This document shows, piece after piece, positions 41,420 through 42,882 of a stretch of 42,882 bases of DNA. Both the position numbers and the translations under genes were made by a program. The stretch comes from a bacterium. GTDB lineage: Bacteria > Krumholzibacteriota > Krumholzibacteriia > LZORAL124-64-63. Each line of letters opens with the position of its first letter. Positions within the stretch are counted from its first letter, which is position 1. The notes under the pieces are model-generated. The model searched no databases. It was not told the DNA's origin and saw only the letters and a program-made list of their open reading frames with translations. The stretch is taken from assembly GCA_020049465.1 (NCBI GenBank), contig JAIFKS010000127.1, forward strand, positions 1 to 42,882, written 5' to 3'.

Positions 41420-41932
41420 ATGTCCGAGACCAACAAGCCGAACACGCACGACAACCTGAAGGAAGCGTTCGCCGGCGAAAGCCAGGCGTTCCAGAAGTAC
41501 ACGTCGTTCGCCGAGATCGCCGAGAAGGAAGGCCGGCCGAACATCGCGCGGCTGTTCCGCACCACGGCGCAGGCCGAGCGCATCCATGCCGCCGGCCACT
41601 TCCAGGCCCTGGACGGCGTCGCGGGCACGGTGGACAACCTGCGGGCGGCCATCGGCGGCGAGACGTACGAATTCGAGTCGATGTACCCGCCGATGCTGGA
41701 ACAGGCCCAGGCCGAGGGCCACAAGGCCGCGCGGATGTTCCGCTACGCGGTGGCGGCCGAGAAGGTGCACGCCGACCTGTACGCCCGCGCGCTGGCCGCC
41801 GCCACGCGCGGCGAGGACCTGAACGAAGAGAAGTTCTACCTGTGCCCGGTGTGCGGCCACATCGAGTTCGGGACGCCGCCCGACAAGTGCCCGATCTGCG
41901 GCGCGGCGGCGGGCAAGTACGTCCAGGTCTGA
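41420..41932 (+). CDS. rbr: Rubrerythrin
   Basis: The 170-residue protein has a four-helix diiron domain with Glu/ExxH ligands (AFAGESQAFQKY, TAQAERIHAAGH, AVAAEKVHADLY) and a C-terminal rubredoxin-like iron site (CPVCGH, CPICGA). By family knowledge it reduces hydrogen peroxide in oxygen-sensitive or microaerobic cells. AGGGGGG precedes ATG 41420; the frame extends eight codons to a GTG at 41396 with no clear reason to use it. It follows the acyl-phosphate operon by 42 nt without an obvious terminator and may be cotranscribed, which would fit a fermentative lifestyle. Confidence 0.95.
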   Translation: MSETNKPNTHDNLKEAFAGESQAFQKYTSFAEIAEKEGRPNIARLFRTTAQAERIHAAGHFQALDGVAGTVDNLRAAIGGETYEFESMYPPMLEQAQAEGHKAARMFRYAVAAEKVHADLYARALAAATRGEDLNEEKFYLCPVCGHIEFGTPPDKCPICGAAAGKYVQV

Positions 41933-41974
41933 GGTCCGCGCGATGCCTGCGGGCGTCCGGGGAGCGAATGAGCA

Positions 41975-42006
41975 AAGGCCCCGTCGGTGCACACCGGCGG
42001 GGCCTT
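41975..42006. terminator. Bidirectional hairpin between convergent genes
   Basis: AAGGCCCCGTCGGTG (41975-41989) pairs with CACCGGCGGGGCCTT (41992-42006) with one G-T wobble. The A/T ends give a short U tract on either strand, so it could terminate both rubrerythrin and the secreted-protein gene. Confidence 0.6.
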
Positions 42007-42022
42007 GTGCGTCGGGACGCGC

Positions 42023-42882
42023 CTATTTCACGAGAGTCATGCTGCCGGTGGCCTCGCCACCGGCCGTCCGCAGGCGATAGAAGTAGACGCCCGACGGAAC
42101 CTGCGCGCCATCGTCCGAGCGGCCGTCCCACACGGCTTCGTGGCTTCCGGCGGCGAACTCGCCGACGGCCAGGGTCCGCACCCGCGCGCCGCGCAGGTCA
42201 TAGACGCTCAGTTCGACCGTTTCCCGCGCCGGCAGCGCGAAGCGGATCCGCGTGCCGGGATTGAACGGATTCGGGATGTTCCGCGACAGGATCAGCGCGT
42301 CGGGCAGCTGCTCCGTGACGCCGGCGACGTAGTCCAGGACGGTCATCGTCAGCGGCACCGGGGTTACGGGATGCGCCGGGTCGTTGGTGAGGATGCGCAG
42401 ACGGCCCTGGTGCGTGCCCAGCGCCATGTCGGTCGTGTTGAACGTGACCGTCAGGTCGGCGGCGGTGCCCGGCGCGATGGTGCCGGCCGCGGGCGAGACC
42501 GTGAGCCACTCCGGCATCGGGGCGAACCTGATCGCCAGGTTGTCGTGCACGTAGTCCGCGTTGAACACCGCGGCCAGCCCGATGTCCTGCGTCTCGTTCT
42601 GGATGCCGATCGTCGCCTCGTCCAGCCGGGCGCCGACCATGGTCTGGTAGTGGAATTCGATCCGGCCGCTCGGATACAACTGGATCTGGAACGTGTAGGT
42701 GCCGCCGCCGCCGAATCGCGGCACGGCCTGGTACTCGACGATCAGCCGGGTCCCGTCGTAGTGGTGAAACGCGGCGCCGGGTCCGGCGAACGTCAGGTCG
42801 TCCCAGAATGGGGCCACCAGGTTCTCCGGAGCCATGGTGCCCGGCAGGTCGTAGTTCGTGTAGGCCGTCGAGGCCATGTTCG
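42023..42882 (-). CDS. C-terminal part of a large secreted protein with FlgD/Ig-like sorting domain (cut by window edge)
   Basis: The frame is open at the right edge. The visible ~286 residues begin with a beta-rich lectin/nidogen-like segment common in secreted FCB proteins (PENLVAPFWDDLTFAGPG, YTFQIQLYPSGRIEFHYQTM, ATIGIQNETQDIGL). An Ig-like/ASPM-type repeat follows (PEWLTVSPAAGTIAPGTAAD, GRLRILTNDPAHPVTPVPL). The end is a FlgD/Ig-like C-terminal domain: NIPNPFNPGTRIRFALP, YDLRGARVRTLAVGEFAAGS, VWDGRSDDGAQVPSGVYFY. That domain is the same type as in the LVIVD protein at 20633 and suggests a shared export route. Any catalytic domain lies beyond the window. Confidence 0.9.
   Translation of the reverse strand, partial: NMASTAYTNYDLPGTMAPENLVAPFWDDLTFAGPGAAFHHYDGTRLIVEYQAVPRFGGGGTYTFQIQLYPSGRIEFHYQTMVGARLDEATIGIQNETQDIGLAAVFNADYVHDNLAIRFAPMPEWLTVSPAAGTIAPGTAADLTVTFNTTDMALGTHQGRLRILTNDPAHPVTPVPLTMTVLDYVAGVTEQLPDALILSRNIPNPFNPGTRIRFALPARETVELSVYDLRGARVRTLAVGEFAAGSHEAVWDGRSDDGAQVPSGVYFYRLRTAGGEATGSMTLVK

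Noticed and set aside
1..42882. CRISPR arrays, tRNA and rRNA genes
   Set aside because: No regularly spaced direct repeats with unique spacers and no cloverleaf or rRNA core sequences were seen by eye; a tRNA/Rfam scan would be decisive.

Overview
The window is one 42.9 kb stretch of high-GC bacterial DNA carrying 27 genes I regard as real (two run off the window edges) and at least three broken fragments. Two exported proteins end in a FlgD/Ig-like C-terminal sorting domain (NPFNP...WDG.D..G...SG.Y..RL). That domain, the Tricorn-type protease, the ResB-CcsA fusion and the very G+C-rich coding sequence suggest an uncultured lineage of the FCB superphylum (the kind of genome assigned to Krumholzibacteriota, Eisenbacteria or relatives). 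This placement is an inference from protein style; no rRNA gene is present.

Layout. 1-2,000: tail of a hybrid histidine kinase and an exported DUF4097-type protein with eight DTGSG rungs. 2,169-6,574: a methyltransferase divergent from a large exported Tricorn-like protease. 6,600-9,600: terminator, a perfect 51-bp-arm hairpin, then an AT-rich promoter driving a translationally coupled MerR regulator and VIT/VWA protein. 9,900-13,040: MotA, MotB and an exported protein. 13,050-15,860 (minus): a small exported protein overlapping a TPR protein with an eroded NtrC-type AAA+ domain. 16,437-19,922: ResB-CcsA cytochrome c maturation fusion, ending inside a second long perfect hairpin. 19,900-25,560 is an accessory zone: IS91-type transposase shards, an LVIVD-repeat secreted protein, a frameshifted epimerase fragment and a GT-C-like membrane protein.

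25,566-30,303 (minus): a DUF1684 lipoprotein overlapping a PLP-dependent decarboxylase, and a chemoreceptor-like membrane protein whose Ala/Pro-rich tail carries four copies of a short N-[VIF]-[FI]-[MLI]-L-[NG]-[KR]-P-[KR] motif. 30,485-33,396: CCA-adding enzyme, GntR regulator and a TPR membrane protein. 33,557-35,526: ECF sigma factor, zinc-finger anti-sigma factor and a small membrane protein. 35,714-38,132: stand-alone receiver protein, then a Mur ligase overlapping an L,D-transpeptidase. 38,247-41,377: a phosphotransacylase-butyrate kinase fusion translationally coupled to a second phosphotransacylase, a compact acyl-CoA to acyl-phosphate to ATP module. 41,420-42,882: rubrerythrin facing a secreted protein cut by the window edge.

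The strongest candidates for something undescribed are the four-motif tail on the chemoreceptor-like protein with a non-canonical signalling tip, the phosphotransacylase-butyrate kinase fusion next to a free phosphotransacylase, the two roughly 105-nt perfect hairpins, and the TPR/degenerate-NtrC protein overlapping its small exported neighbour. No tRNA, rRNA or CRISPR array was seen.
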